A DNA stretch of 64,000 bases from Gordionus sp. m RMFG-2023 (lineage: Eukaryota; Nematomorpha; Gordioida; Chordodea; Parachordodidae), in the NCBI RefSeq assembly GCF_954871325.1, contig NC_088775.1:27939561-28003560 (forward strand), read 5' to 3'. The position numbers and the translations under genes are program-made. How positions within the stretch are numbered: position 1 is the stretch's first letter; every line of letters begins with the position of its first letter. Shown here piece after piece: positions 53,801-60,339 of the stretch. Below the pieces are notes generated by a model. It was not told the origin of the DNA and ran no database searches. It saw nothing but the letters and a program-made list of their open reading frames with translations.

Positions 53801-56800
53801 TTTTTTAAAATGATTTTTTATATATTTATTTCTGACCTTTTTTTTTATTTATCTTTTGATAGCTATTTTGTGTTAGATAATTTTTTTAATAATATTTTTT
53901 GAGATAAAATATTTTAATTTGTTATATTATTTTTTTAAATATATTTTTTTATTGATATTTTTTTTTAAATATATTTTTTTTAAATATATTCTTTGATTTA
54001 TATTTTTTTTAAATATATTCTTTGATTGATATTTTTTTTAAATATATTATTTTTTTAAATATATTTTTTTTAAATATATTTTTTTAAATATATTTTTTAT
54101 TTCGCGACAAAAAAAATATTTTTTGAACCGGAAACGTCAAAAATTATATCTAAACGGTTTTGGACAGGAAATATAATTCTGAGTTCAATTATAATTATAT
54201 TCAAAATAACAAAAAATCTAAAAAAAAAAAAATTTAGCTATCAAAAAATATATCAAGAAAAAATTTAAGTAAAAGATAAATATATAATAAATCATTTTAA
54301 AAATATATATTAAAAAAAATATCAATTAATAAATATATTTAAAAAAATATAACAAATTAAAATATATTATCTCAAAAAATATATTAAAAAAAATTTCAAT
54401 CAAAAAATAATTTAAAAAAAATATATTAAAAATATATCAATCAAAAAATATATCAATCAAAAAATATATCAATCAAAAAATATATTTAAAAAATCAATCT
54501 CAAAAAAATAAAAAAATTTAATATCAAGAAAAAATTTAAGTAAAAGATAAATATATAATAAATCATTTTAAAAATATATATTAAAAAAAATATCAATTAA
54601 TTAAATTAAAATATATTATCTCAAAAAATATATTAAAAAAAATTTCAATCAAAAAATAATTTAAAAAAAATATATTAAAAATATATCAATCAAAAAATAT
54701 ATCAATCAAAAAATATATTTAAAAAATCATATAACACAAAAAATCTCAAAAAAATAAAAAAATTTAGCTATCAAAAGATATATCAAGAAAAATTTCAATA
54801 AAAAATCATTTTAAAAATATATATTAAAAAAAAATATCAATCAAAAAATATATTTAAAAAAAAATATCATATTAAAAAAACATTATATTATATGATCTAA
54901 AAAAAATGTTATAAATTAATCAAGTAAAATATTAATAAGAAAAATTATTTATAATAACGAAATAATTATTAATAATAATATAATATTACAAAAATAACAC
55001 ATTGCCTGATTTAACCCGGCAATGTAGATTGCTGAAATAACAAAATCACCCTGCCTACCACTACCTCACATTGCCGAAAAAAATCCGGCATCGAAAATTA
55101 CACATTGCCGCTAACATATATAATCACAATATAATTTCTTCTTATTTCATTTTAATAAAATCTTTTACCTAATTCTAGTTTGCCATCATGTATATGTAGC
55201 AGCGGATAAGGTTTGATAGTAAATATAAAAAAATTTAGGTCTTCTTTACTTAAGAAATCAAAATTATTAAATTAAAATTAAATATAAACTCTAGATAAAA
55301 AATTGAGCTATAGATATAAACTTTTTTAATTCTTGGACTAGATATGGATTAATTCATAGATAATTTTTTTGGATGATATTTTCCTAAAAACTAACTTTGA
55401 TGACAAAAATGCAGACTAACCCCAGGCAAAAAATGATTTTTATAAAACACAGATTAATGACTATGAATTTAATATGATAATATAATAATACAATGCTGAT
55501 ATAATAAAACATATAAGCCAAAATATGATAAAATATAAGACAAAAAGAAAGTTCATTCGATTAAACCTAACTTTCTATCTCAAGTTCAGGATTTTCAAGG
55601 AGGGGAAAGTTAAGGAAAATTTAAAGAATTAATTTAAAAATATTTAAATTAAATTAAAGATTTAAATAGATATTCATAAATTGATAATTTAAAATAAAAT
55701 ATGATACATAAAATAAAAAAAAACTTTTTAGTAAAATTTGAAATTATAATGATAATAACTTATTCATTTTATATATTAACATTCAATATATTAAAATAAT
55801 ATTAAATAAAATTAAATTATCTAACATATATAATCTCCATTATCAAAACATGATCGTTTTCGTATCTTATTTTAAGGAGACTATATAGTGTAATGTAATT
55901 TTTTAGCTCTCTATGAGAGTCGAACCACAAACCTCCCTTTTAAAAGGCGTATGTTTTAAGCATGCACCAACTTGAATATAATTAAATTTGAAATATTAAT
56001 TATATAATTAATTAATAATATTTTTAAAATTTTGCCGTTTATTACCATATAGCTGACGGGGCTGAAGAGTAATTATTTAGTTTGTGTGTATGGTACTAAA
56101 TATACATTATTAATAAATTTTATATAAATATTAAAATTTAGGAGAAAAGGAGGTAAAATTGTTGCAATATATACCTTGAGCATGTATTGGAAATATCAAA
56201 ATTTATATTTGTGATGGAAATCAAAAATTTAAAATAGAGATGCTTTAAGATTTTTGAATTTTAAATATGGGTTATACAATGTCCTTGCAGACATAGCCAG
56301 GAATGATCAAAAAACCAAGTCCCATGCAACTTTCATAAAATTTTGCCATTTATTTTTATTGAATGTCTTAAATTTTACATTTAGAATAAAATTTAGATTT
56401 GTGATAGGAATCATATTGTGTGAAATATAAAATAGAAATGCTTGAAAATTTTTTAATTTCAAATATGGGCTAGACATTGGCCTGAATTTTTTTTTGCAGA
56501 AATCGCCAGGCCTGACTAAAAAACCAAGCCCATGCAACTTTCATATTCTGATTTTATTTTTAAATGAATTATGACTTTTATATATTTTATTTCAGTTCTC
56601 AACTAACAAAATTATTATGGTCTTTTGGCGGGCTTGAGAAAATTTTCCCAACAATATGGTTTTCAGAGATTTACCTATCTCCAGGCTTGGGAAAAAATTA
56701 CAAAATTTATGGGTTGGCCAGTTTGAGAAAAAAAAATTCAGGCCAATGTCTGGTCTATATTTAAAATTAAAAAATTTTCAAACATATCTATTTTAAATTT

Positions 56801-59800
56801 TACCTAATATGATTTTTATCACAAATTTATATTTTATTCTAAATATAAAATTAAATTTAAGATATTGTTATTAAATTACAATAGAAATAAATGGAATATA
56901 AAATTAAATTTAAGACATTGTTATTAAATTACAATAGAAATAAATGGCAAAATTTTATGAAAGTTGCATGAGACTTGGATCAGGCCTGGCTATGTCTGCA
57001 AAAAAAAAATTTCAGGCCAATGTCTACCCCATATTTAAAATTAAAAAATTTCAAGTATCTCTATTTTAAATTTTATTCAATATGATTTCTATCACAAATT
57101 TAAATTTTATTCTAAATATAAAATTAAATTTAAGATATTGTTATTAAATTACAATAGAAATATATGGAATATAAAATTAAATTTATGACATTGTTATTAA
57201 ATTACAATAGAAATAAATGGCAAAATTTTATGAAAGTTGCATGAGACTTGGGTTTTTGATCAGGCCTGGCTATGTCTGCAAAAAATTTCAGGCCAATGTC
57301 TACCCCATATTTAAAATTAAAAAATTTCAAGTATCTCTATTTTAAATTTTATTCAATATGATTTCTATCACAAATTTAAATTTTATTCTAAATATAAAAT
57401 TAAATTTAAGATATTGTTATTAAATTACAATAGAAATAAATGGAATATAAAATTAAATAAGACATTGTTATTAAATTACAATAGAAATAAATGGCAAAAT
57501 TTTATGAAAGTTGCATGAGACTTGGTTTTTTGATCAGGCTTGGCTATGTCTGCAAAAAATTTCAGGCCAATGTCTACCCCATATTTAAAATTAAAAAATT
57601 TCAAGTATCTCTATTTTAAATTTTATTCTATATGATTTCTATCACAAATTTAAATTTTATTCTAAATATAAAATTAAATTTAAGGCATTATTATTAAATT
57701 ACAATAGAAATGGGTGGCAAAATTTTAAAAATTTTTAAGCATCTCTATTTTTAATTTCACAAATTTAAATTTTGATATTTCTAATAACCTTAATGCTCAC
57801 GGGTTACTTTGCAACAATTTTATCCCTTTTTTCCTAAATTTTAATATAAAGCATATTTAGTACCATATATACAAACTAATTAATTATTCCTCAACCCCTT
57901 CATTCATGACGGGTTATTATTTAGTATTTATATAATCACAATATATTCTTCGTTTTTAATTTAATAAAATAATTTTCTTAATCTTAGTTTAATGTTATTA
58001 TAGTTGTAGGAGTTGAATAACCAATTAATATAAAATGTGTGTATATTCCTTGTATATTTGCATCAGTGGATTAGAGCTCTGCGAATCCCGGTCCATACAT
58101 GCCTGGGCCGATTTTTTAAAATAATTTCGAGTTCGGGCGCGTCGGGTTAATAATTTTAAATATATCACTCAATTTTGTGGAATAAACTGATATATTTTAA
58201 TAGTCTAGCAGCGCCAATATTTTTTTTTGTAGAATAATATATTTTACAATTAAAAAAATAATAAAGTTTTCTATATTTAAATAAATTCGGGTCATGCCAG
58301 ACTAGAAAAAGGTTTTTTAAAATAATTTTCAGGAGCGGGCCGCGCCCTGGACCGGAACCGCGACTTGAAAAATTAGACCCTGCACAGATCAATTCTGTGA
58401 ATATGGTAAAATTTTGTTAAAGTCAGATTTTAAAATATGAAGATCGGCATTTGGTTGCTAACGGAACATTCATTTTTATTCCCAAAAGACAGCTAATTAG
58501 GTTTCACAATGTCCTGCTATTATTAATATCTTATAGAGTGAGCAATGGATTGAGTGAGTCCCAGAAGATAGATACTTTAGAAAATTTTTAGAGGGGCAAG
58601 TTTTTTTAAAATTTATATAAATGTATCAGAAATAGTAACTGATTTCTCATTTAAAACTAATTGAGTGAATTAGTGTTTTGATGTAAATATTTCCTCGAAA
58701 AAGTTTTAATCATCCATATTATCACTGGATTCCAATATTATGTAACTTTCAAGTTATTTTTTAAATTAGAAATATGACTATCTTTCAGATTTATCTAAAG
58801 CCAATTTGGGCTGATAATTTTTGCAATAATATATCTGTCATAGTATAGTGAAGGATGCATATATTAGAATTTTTTAAATAACATTATAAAATAAGTATTC
58901 CTATAAATATAAAAATAAAAACCCAAAAATCATAGTAATATTTATCATTACCACTAAGAATCTGTAAGGGTTAATATGGTAAAAAAGAAAACATCTTACT
59001 TTCTCTATTAGATTTGTTATAACTGGTGATAAATATTATATATTGCTAAAGGTTCTATAATTTTATTATATAAATTTTAGTAATTTAAATATTTTCTTTT
59101 CAATTTCTTTATCATAAGTTATATAATTGCCTATTATTTGTTAAATCAACATCCCTATTTTAAACATCGTAAATCCATTTTCATCACATGCATCCTAATT
59201 ATAACACATCTCAGTGAGCATTATATCCACTAATTTGATGAACTATGAAAATTCTAGCGAGTTTTATTATGGGTTTATATCTCTTTACTTCCCCTAAATG
59301 AATATCTGCTATTTTAGAAGACATATCTGCTTTAGAACCGAATAAATATTTGGAAAATATTAAACTTAATATCCTTTAAAATTTTAAATAATTTTCCATT
59401 TTTTTTCATTGGTCGTTCTAGTAAGGTTTAAATTATGGCAGAGCAGATTTAAGGCTTTGGTAAATTGATATAAGCAAAGTTCACTAATTACAACTTTTTA
59501 TTATCTATTTTGGAACAATATCTTTTCTCTAAAGCCCTTGCTGTAATTTAAAAAAATATCAACCAAAAATTAATTTAAATTCTTGCGAATGACAAATATT
59601 ATGGTAAGGATCATTCATTAATAAAAAGAACACGATATTCTCATTTTAAAAAGGAGGTTATAGATCCAGACTATATGCAAAAATTTGCATCAAATACAGG
59701 ATCTTCGATCCTAATGATTGCGATATTTTATAAATTCTATATTACACTTTCAGCATAAACATAAACATATGTCTAAATAAAAAAACTCAAATTTATATCA

Positions 59801-60257
59801 TAGAGATAAATTTATCCAAGCTAATAAGATTAGTATTTTTGTTCATTTTTATCCAAATTTATTACATTTAAATTGGGTTTAGGATTTATATTGAAATTAG
59901 TCTGCCAAATTTTTCTTATGGGATTTCTATTGTATAACAGTATTTTTCTAGTCTGAGTTAATCTTAATTAATCTTATCCAATTTATTTTGTTTCCCATAA
60001 ACTTGAAGTGACTAAGATTATCATGAAAGTATGATGATATACTCTAATAAGCAAGTTGGAGGAAAAACATTTAATAAAGTATTAAAATTTTATTTTTCTC
60101 CATATTATAGATTCAAAATATATATATGATATATCACCTATATTTGGACAATTTGTTAGTATTCATATAAACACCGAAAAGAACGATATAATATCAAAAC
60201 TTATTTTATGTGAAGTAGAAATATATGGAAACGATGTAGGTTTTATGCAAACAAGAG
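14775..60257 (+). CDS. Mosaic F5/8 type C / WSC domain protein, 19 exons, both ends missing
   Basis: Exons, from splice sites and reading phase: 14775-14885, 21027-21218, 21261-21402, 21442-21527, 21568-21753, 21796-21978, 22017-22076, 22118-22315, 28641-28760, 28929-29051, 37720-38019, 38096-38227, 39709-39798, 39842-40016, 42535-42878, 44712-44924, 44967-45194, 50660-50806, 60111-60257. All introns are GT-AG and phases match at all 18 junctions (phase 1, except two phase-2 junctions, 21402/21442 and 40016/42535), giving one stop-free frame of about 940 codons. Domain order: end of one F5/8C, three whole F5/8C, WSC, an F5/8C tail, three more F5/8C. These domains are typically extracellular and bind glycans or cell surfaces. 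I see no start codon, signal peptide, membrane segment or stop, so the N-terminus is upstream and the C-terminus beyond the window. The ligand is unknown. Several donors are weak (gtttaa, gttatt, gttctt, gtgata), so single boundaries could shift. Two adjoining genes rather than one is possible but less likely given the phase match. Confidence 0.82.
14980..15660. other. Intron segment with hAT-like end motifs
   Basis: aagtatcttgtatct-type repeats at 14998-15130 and a ggttcagagttcggtttctg...cagccctg end at about 15600-15657 both resemble hAT subterminal DNA. No pair of matching ends or target duplication was found. Confidence 0.35.
15780..16620. other. Pyrimidine-rich block of unknown origin
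   Basis: A stretch where the plus strand is unusually rich in T and C with few G, unlike its flanks. The style resembles the plus-strand view of the gag region at 31-33 kb. It could be a very decayed retroelement on the minus strand. No motif could be recognised. Lies in the first long intron. Confidence 0.3.
17706..17721. repeat. LINE target-site duplication, left copy
   Basis: actttgtgagaataat, identical to 20722-20737, immediately before the poly-T run. Confidence 0.92.
17743..18516 (-). pseudogene. LINE reverse transcriptase, palm end and thumb
   Basis: Starts with FADDIVILAE, the F-A-D-D form of the catalytic Y-x-D-D box, then THGLKVNREKTEYM, KYLGSTI and RMLRMIAGVTRKD. The C-terminal RRPMNYIGNKVE and KRKRGRPKLQWG match the tail seen in many RTE-like and related LINEs. 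It ends 21 bases before the poly-A run, so there is almost no 3' UTR. Confidence 0.85.
18500..19213 (-). pseudogene. LINE reverse transcriptase, fingers and palm
   Basis: Contains RT motifs 1 to 4: VPQKWRQSYLVPIFKNKGDP, YRGIKLMSHCLKLYEKI, GFMPGRSATDAI, FLDLEKAFDRIPRKLI (first catalytic Asp) and GVHQGSALSPLLF. One in-frame stop near 18683 separates the two halves. The remaining palm and thumb follow at 17743-18516. Confidence 0.85.
19306..20496 (-). pseudogene. LINE APE-type endonuclease
   Basis: Three overlapping frames cover the endonuclease. They are 20248-20496 (NIGTLKGKTRELASML), 19992-20309 (IQETKWKGQ, with the catalytic Glu; NGVGIILSQDL) and 19306-19968 (LTNTYYRKKDSHLITYESG, TQIDYMLISRR, AAQHKLLIMDL, with the histidine of the active site). 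The frame changes show small indels in this copy. The enzyme nicks target DNA for target-primed reverse transcription. Confidence 0.82.
20641..20721 (-). promoter_or_regulatory. tRNA-like Pol III promoter at the LINE 5' end
   Basis: The first 80 bases of the LINE look tRNA-derived. TGGCCTAATGG at 20699-20709 fits the A-box consensus TRGYNNARNNG at every position. GTTCAATCC at 20647-20655 fits the B-box GWTCRANNC. A-to-B spacing is about 43 bases, within the tRNA range. The piece begins directly at the target duplication, so it belongs to the element. A full cloverleaf is not convincing (weak T stem). It could be a SINE captured at the 5' end or a promoter of the LINE family. Confidence 0.6.
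20722..20737. repeat. LINE target-site duplication, right copy
   Basis: Exact 16-base repeat of 17706-17721. It fixes the LINE 5' end at 20721. Confidence 0.92.
21027..21527 (+). CDS. F5/8C domain B, three exons split by 42- and 39-base introns
   Basis: Exons 21027-21218, 21261-21402 and 21442-21527. Residue landmarks in order are NPWLRIELVEIF (the PWWRVDL-like core), HIDVFGKDS, TRVGYQKTIVQNLVC (the middle strand ending in Cys), NGRFVSLEI and LNICELEIYG. These occur in the order and spacing of an F5/8C domain, about 140 residues. The introns are 42 bases (21219-21260, weak donor gtttaa) and 39 bases (21403-21441, phase 2). Reading straight through either intron meets stops, while splicing removes them all. 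The next exon follows after 40 bases. Confidence 0.8.
21568..22076 (+). CDS. F5/8C domain C, three exons split by 42- and 38-base introns
   Basis: Exons 21568-21753, 21796-21978 and 22017-22076, all phase 1. Landmarks: NNIVNDGDIYSSS, PTRAIDGS (consensus A-S-x-A-V-D-G), PYWRIYFEYPYLIEGF, VNIGFVPD, AKCQSPLNGIYF and SLKLCGIEIYG. The domain is whole. Both inner donors read gttatt, a weak but repeated form. The short introns force a very compact splicing unit: seven exons fit in 1.3 kb between 21027 and 22315. Confidence 0.82.
22118..29051 (+). CDS. F5/8C domain D, three exons split by a 6.3-kb intron
   Basis: Exons 22118-22315, 28641-28760 and 28929-29051, all phase 1. The first carries SGGPWKRND and YKPWIKIYLEQDYLIW with a good donor, gtaagc. 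The second carries VTIGFNKSFDYNSIC and LVMINCENQ, matching the middle strand of the other domains. The third carries YPYSLVSINF and LDFQIKNVC. The 22316-28640 intron holds a decayed hAT and a hAT miniature element. The last donor, gtgata at 29052, is non-typical. Reading on instead gives a stop at 29066-29068, so an alternative reading is that the gene ends here. Confidence 0.7.
23530..24900 (+). mobile_element. Decayed hAT (TTF/ZMYM-type) transposon
   Basis: The left end, ctgcacctataggaggtccg at about 23543, resembles the GC-rich start of many hAT elements. Broken reading frames follow. About 24178-24300 gives MLLEISQINIIKV and ANEAKDASDCKILSI; 24350-24450 gives ITDCILKQLNELNI and IISQAYDGSQVC. 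This matches the hAT DDE region (D-C-I-L and Q-x-Y-D-G). 24490-24540 resembles the C-x-x-H-x-L-x-L-V block. Many stops and shifts make it an old copy. The right end was not found, so 24900 is a rough limit. Confidence 0.55.
25631..26011. mobile_element. 381-base hAT miniature element
   Basis: Ends TAGAGATCTGCA (25631) and TGCAGATCACTA (ending 26011) are inverted with one mismatch. Flanks cttaccct / cttatcct (25623-25630, 26012-26019) are an 8-base duplication with one mismatch. The subterminal regions are packed with CCCGGCCCG/CGGGCCGGG repeats. The ends differ by one base from those of the hAT at 9145-10828, so they belong to one family group. It has no coding capacity. Confidence 0.85.
26020..28640. 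other. Long-intron DNA, no exon recognised
   Basis: Part of the 6.3-kb intron. Holds GC-island relics at 26095-26165 and 27600-27660. A short frame near 26970 (SPFFEIDLTRSQKI) faintly recalls F5/8C but has no usable splice context. Confidence 0.5.
29254..29355. repeat. Short tandem repeat of about 28 bases
   Basis: Three to four copies of ttttcataaattacaaaata plus taaaatg. Confidence 0.8.
29932..30225 (-). repeat. LTR (3') of the 29.9-33.5 kb element
   Basis: Near-identical to 33244-33535. Begins ttttgtg(a/g)acttc on the plus strand and ends caaca. It contains its own internal duplication of a segment around acatcatttctttttcat. Confidence 0.92.
30671..31114 (-). pseudogene. Integrase C-terminal-like region
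   Basis: The end reads YTVGQLVWIRLYGSTKKWEK then VRHRDQLQKR. This resembles the C-terminal part of Gypsy-group integrases (G-D-x-V-W-V-R, then R-H-x-x-Q-L-R). Last coding part before the 3' LTR of the fossil element. Confidence 0.6.
31200..31849 (-). pseudogene. Retroviral-type protease-like region
   Basis: Follows the gag-like region on the minus strand. It shows ISMLLDRGAAISIVG, close to the L-L-D-T-G-A-x-x-S signature of aspartic proteases, and further on DMIMGWEWI, which fits the I-L-G-x-D/W flap-side motif. Part of the fossil LTR element. Confidence 0.6.
31966..32892 (-). pseudogene. Gag-like region with four CCHC zinc knuckles
   Basis: A frame of 308 codons. The first half is rich in Glu, Lys, Arg and Asn. 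The second half holds four C-x2-C-x4-H-x4-C knuckles: CYSCGEFGHISRNC, CNRCGVVGHSSEKC, CERCGKMGHAKENC and CFKCRKEGHSAIEC. Such knuckles in a gag region bind nucleic acid. Four in one gag is more than the usual one or two. It is part of the fossil LTR element. Confidence 0.88.
33244..33535 (-). repeat. LTR (5') of the 29.9-33.5 kb element
   Basis: Near-identical to 29932-30225. The ATCTC target duplication follows at 33536-33540. Confidence 0.92.
34672..34940 (-). repeat. LTR (3') of the non-autonomous LTR element
   Basis: Matches 36590-36862. Ends aatgtaaca on the plus strand, followed at once by the pyrimidine run ttctccctcttctac (polypurine tract on the minus strand). Confidence 0.88.
36160..36535. 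repeat. Minisatellite of gtcatctcaatagattaggc type
   Basis: About 16 imperfect units of 14-23 bases based on (g/a)tagtcatctcaatagattagg, alternating with gtcatatcaatagataagg. A higher-order block recurs (compare 36180-36320 with 36320-36450). It lies in the leader of the non-autonomous LTR element. Confidence 0.85.
36590..36862 (-). repeat. LTR (5') of the non-autonomous LTR element
   Basis: Matches 34672-34940 apart from a longer TA run near 36650 and few changes. Confidence 0.88.
37720..38019 (+). CDS. WSC domain exon
   Basis: A 300-base exon, phase 1 at both ends, with acceptor aaaag and donor gtaaat. The frame begins IRKFDIQNVYSMGCFYYSYD and continues with KCLFICYNN, GEKCFCSNDFG, CNESCTFN and HYCGGISRYTAYF. 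That is the WSC pattern G-C-Y, C-x3-C, x-C-F-C-x-N, C-x3-C, C-G-G-x-x-R-x-x-x-Y, with eight cysteines in the expected places. WSC domains are extracellular, putative carbohydrate-binding modules known from polycystin-1, Kremen and yeast stress sensors. This is the only WSC in the window and sits in the middle of the F5/8C array. Confidence 0.88.
38096..38227 (+). CDS. F5/8C-tail exon directly after WSC
   Basis: Phase-1 exon of 132 bases after a 76-base intron (acceptor tttgtag, donor gtaatc). It reads IKRGRYVFIKSYS and ends ICNIYIYAQKLKFLG, which resembles only the last third of an F5/8C domain (G-R-Y-V-x-I, then L-C-E-V-E-I-Y). The N-terminal two thirds are absent, so the WSC domain occupies their place. 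The exon joins in phase to 39709, where a new domain starts with SNIAFGK. Confidence 0.75.
38698..38764. repeat. (AAGAG)n microsatellite
   Basis: About 13 copies of the pentamer aagag in the intron after the WSC tail exon. Confidence 0.97.
38985..39130. other. GC-island relic (ggggcttagccccctg)
   Basis: tggcaggggcttagccccct and ttgagccccctgag bracket an AT core, like a miniature transposon with palindromic ends. Not assigned to a family. Confidence 0.35.
39365..39420. other. Transposon-end relic (cataggcgtatccaggattt)
   Basis: cataggcgtatccaggattt followed by a G run, as at the ends of many hAT-type elements. A related sequence lies inverted at 51349-51438 (aggatacgtctatggg). Bodies not recognised. 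Confidence 0.4.
39709..42878 (+). CDS. F5/8C domain E and start of domain F, three exons
   Basis: Exons 39709-39798, 39842-40016 and 42535-42878. The first starts SNIAFGKK (consensus N-V-A-L-G-K). The second has NKPWYIIHLKKTYEVEG and MQIRVGYQHIFENKIC. The third has PTILGVYVSINL and QSLQICAFDIYG, closing domain E. It then runs on without an intron into domain F with IENIAYSKMALTASG, MIVDGVLS and YIYQINLLKLYEVY. The junction 40016/42535 is phase 2 and restores a lysine codon. The first intron is 43 bases, the second 2518 bases. Confidence 0.8.
40017..42534 (+). other. 2.5-kb intron, no element recognised
   Basis: Phase-2 intron between exons 39842-40016 and 42535-42878. AT-rich, with an isolated GC-containing relic at 40075-40110. 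Confidence 0.6.
43342..44437 (+). mobile_element. hAT element in an intron of the mosaic gene
   Basis: Inverted ends CAGAGTTGTTAA (43342) and TTAACAACTCTG (ending 44437) are perfect over 12 bases. They are flanked by cagattgg / cagattgt (43334-43341, 44438-44445), an 8-base duplication with one mismatch. GAGC-rich subterminal repeats (ggagcgggagctagctc and variants) occur at both ends. It carries one coding remnant, 43724-44185. At 1.1 kb it is an internally deleted, non-autonomous copy. Confidence 0.9.
43724..44185 (+). pseudogene. hAT transposase remnant with C-terminal dimerisation domain
   Basis: A frame of 153 codons starting MDLDIIDEEIEFPLP. The last 50 residues, FPDLKNIFIKYNTLLPSSAP then VECLFSIAKQVLAERHG, match the hAT dimerisation domain (L-P-S-S-A-P-V-E-R-L-F-S). 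The zinc finger and DDE parts are not recognised. The family differs from the Ac-like copy at 9-11 kb: SSAPVE rather than SSASSE. Confidence 0.85.
44712..44924 (+). CDS. F5/8C domain F, closing exon
   Basis: Phase-1 exon of 213 bases, acceptor ttttag, donor gtaatt. Landmarks are NNILCLSIQ, RNCKKPLNGKFFTLI and ISLCEIQIFG, the C-terminal half of an F5/8C domain. It joins in phase to 42878 across an 1833-base intron that carries a hAT insertion, and to 44967 across a 42-base intron. Confidence 0.8.
44967..60257 (+). CDS. F5/8C domain G, three exons spread over 15 kb
   Basis: Exons 44967-45194, 50660-50806 and 60111-60257, all phase 1. The first reads NLALKTPKVGQSYTD, ADLAVDGIS, NPWWAINFETI and MVLRRKDSC. 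The second reads FQFRVGFNNNYLRNSLC and IIVNCLSNYVA. The third reads IFGQFVSIHIN and LILCEVEIYGND. Together they give a canonical domain. The R-K-D-S-C stretch lies where fucolectins carry an R-G-D motif used in fucose binding; whether this domain binds sugar is unknown. Introns are 5465 and 9304 bases. The donor at 60258 (gtaaaa) opens an intron that the palindromic element has entered. Confidence 0.8.
45195..47448 (+). other. First part of a 5.5-kb intron, no element recognised
   Basis: AT-rich. The frame at 46657-46860 has no recognisable domain and lacks splice support. The rest of the intron holds the GGTCCGGACC relics. Confidence 0.5.
47449..49594. mobile_element. Possible hAT-like element with GGTCCGGACC ends
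   Basis: Left TAGTAAAGGTTAACGGTCTG and right CGTTGCAAACACTA (inverted TAGTGTTTGCAACGG) are similar. Both are followed inward by GGTCC/GGACC repeats (47460-47575 and 49490-49580, with more at 47815-47880). No target duplication or transposase was seen, so these may be two separate relics. Confidence 0.35.
50807..53618 (+). other. First part of the 9.3-kb intron, mostly featureless
   Basis: Apart from the relic at 51349-51438, nothing recognised. 52980-53180 has a minus-strand frame of protein-like composition (DSVSIKEVKTEFKRLSLEVI) with no assignable family. Confidence 0.45.
51349..51438. other. Transposon-end relic, inverted partner type of 39365
   Basis: Contains ggatacgtctatgggtc and a run of C-rich blocks (aaaggcccccct, acacctcccctcc). 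The reverse complement starts like 39365-39385. Confidence 0.4.
53619..55121. mobile_element. Foldback element with GTTAGCGGCAATGTGTAA ends
   Basis: atatatgttagcggcaatgt at 53619 recurs inverted at the right end (55121). A second shared block, gccgggttaaatcaggcaat, is at 53648 and inverted at about 55000-55021. Between the ends, a T-rich left arm (53690-54110) is the complement of an A-rich right arm (54200-54960), for example ttttgagata...ttaatttgtt against aacaaattaa...tatctcaaaa. The apex is near 54110-54190. The right arm is longer and has internal duplications (54230-54500 against 54510-54740). No coding. Confidence 0.8.
55908..55978 (-). tRNA. tRNA-like sequence, probably a pseudogene or SINE head
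   Basis: On the minus strand it reads caagttggtgcatgc, then acgccttttaaaaggg, then gtggttcgactctcatagag. The B-box ggttcgactc and the order of parts recall a tRNA. The 5' acceptor strand does not pair with the 3' agagagc, and the T stem is poor. Not a working tRNA as read. Confidence 0.3.
56050..57917. mobile_element. Foldback element with CTAGCTGA/CCCGTCA-type ends and internal tandem repeats
   Basis: Left tagctgacggggctgaag and right ccccttcattcatgacgggt are decayed inverted copies. Inward from them, the left arm (for example tatggtactaaatatacatt, 56090) is matched inverted in the right arm (gcatatttagtaccatatat, near 57850). The core contains a unit of about 270-290 bases with aattttatgaaagttgcatg, in direct order at about 56945, 57220 and 57495 and inverted at about 56325 and 56535. 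The ends match those of the 29627-34360 element. No coding. Confidence 0.75.
58072..58393. mobile_element. Decayed hAT miniature element of the TAGAGATCTGCA group
   Basis: Left end tagagctctgc, right end tgcacagatc, and CCGGTCC / GGACCGG and GCGCGTCGGG-type repeats near both ends. Length is close to the 381-base copy at 25.6 kb. The ends have diverged and no target duplication is visible. Confidence 0.5.
58394..60110 (+). other. Last part of the 9.3-kb intron, no element recognised
   Basis: AT-rich with no repeat or coding signal until the acceptor attatag at 60104-60110. Confidence 0.6.
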
Positions 60258-60339
60258 GTAAAATTTATTTGTACTTTTGTTTTGAATTCTTAATTTAGAT
60301 TGAGGTAGTGTTGTTAAAACGCCGCGAGTCGCGACCCCG

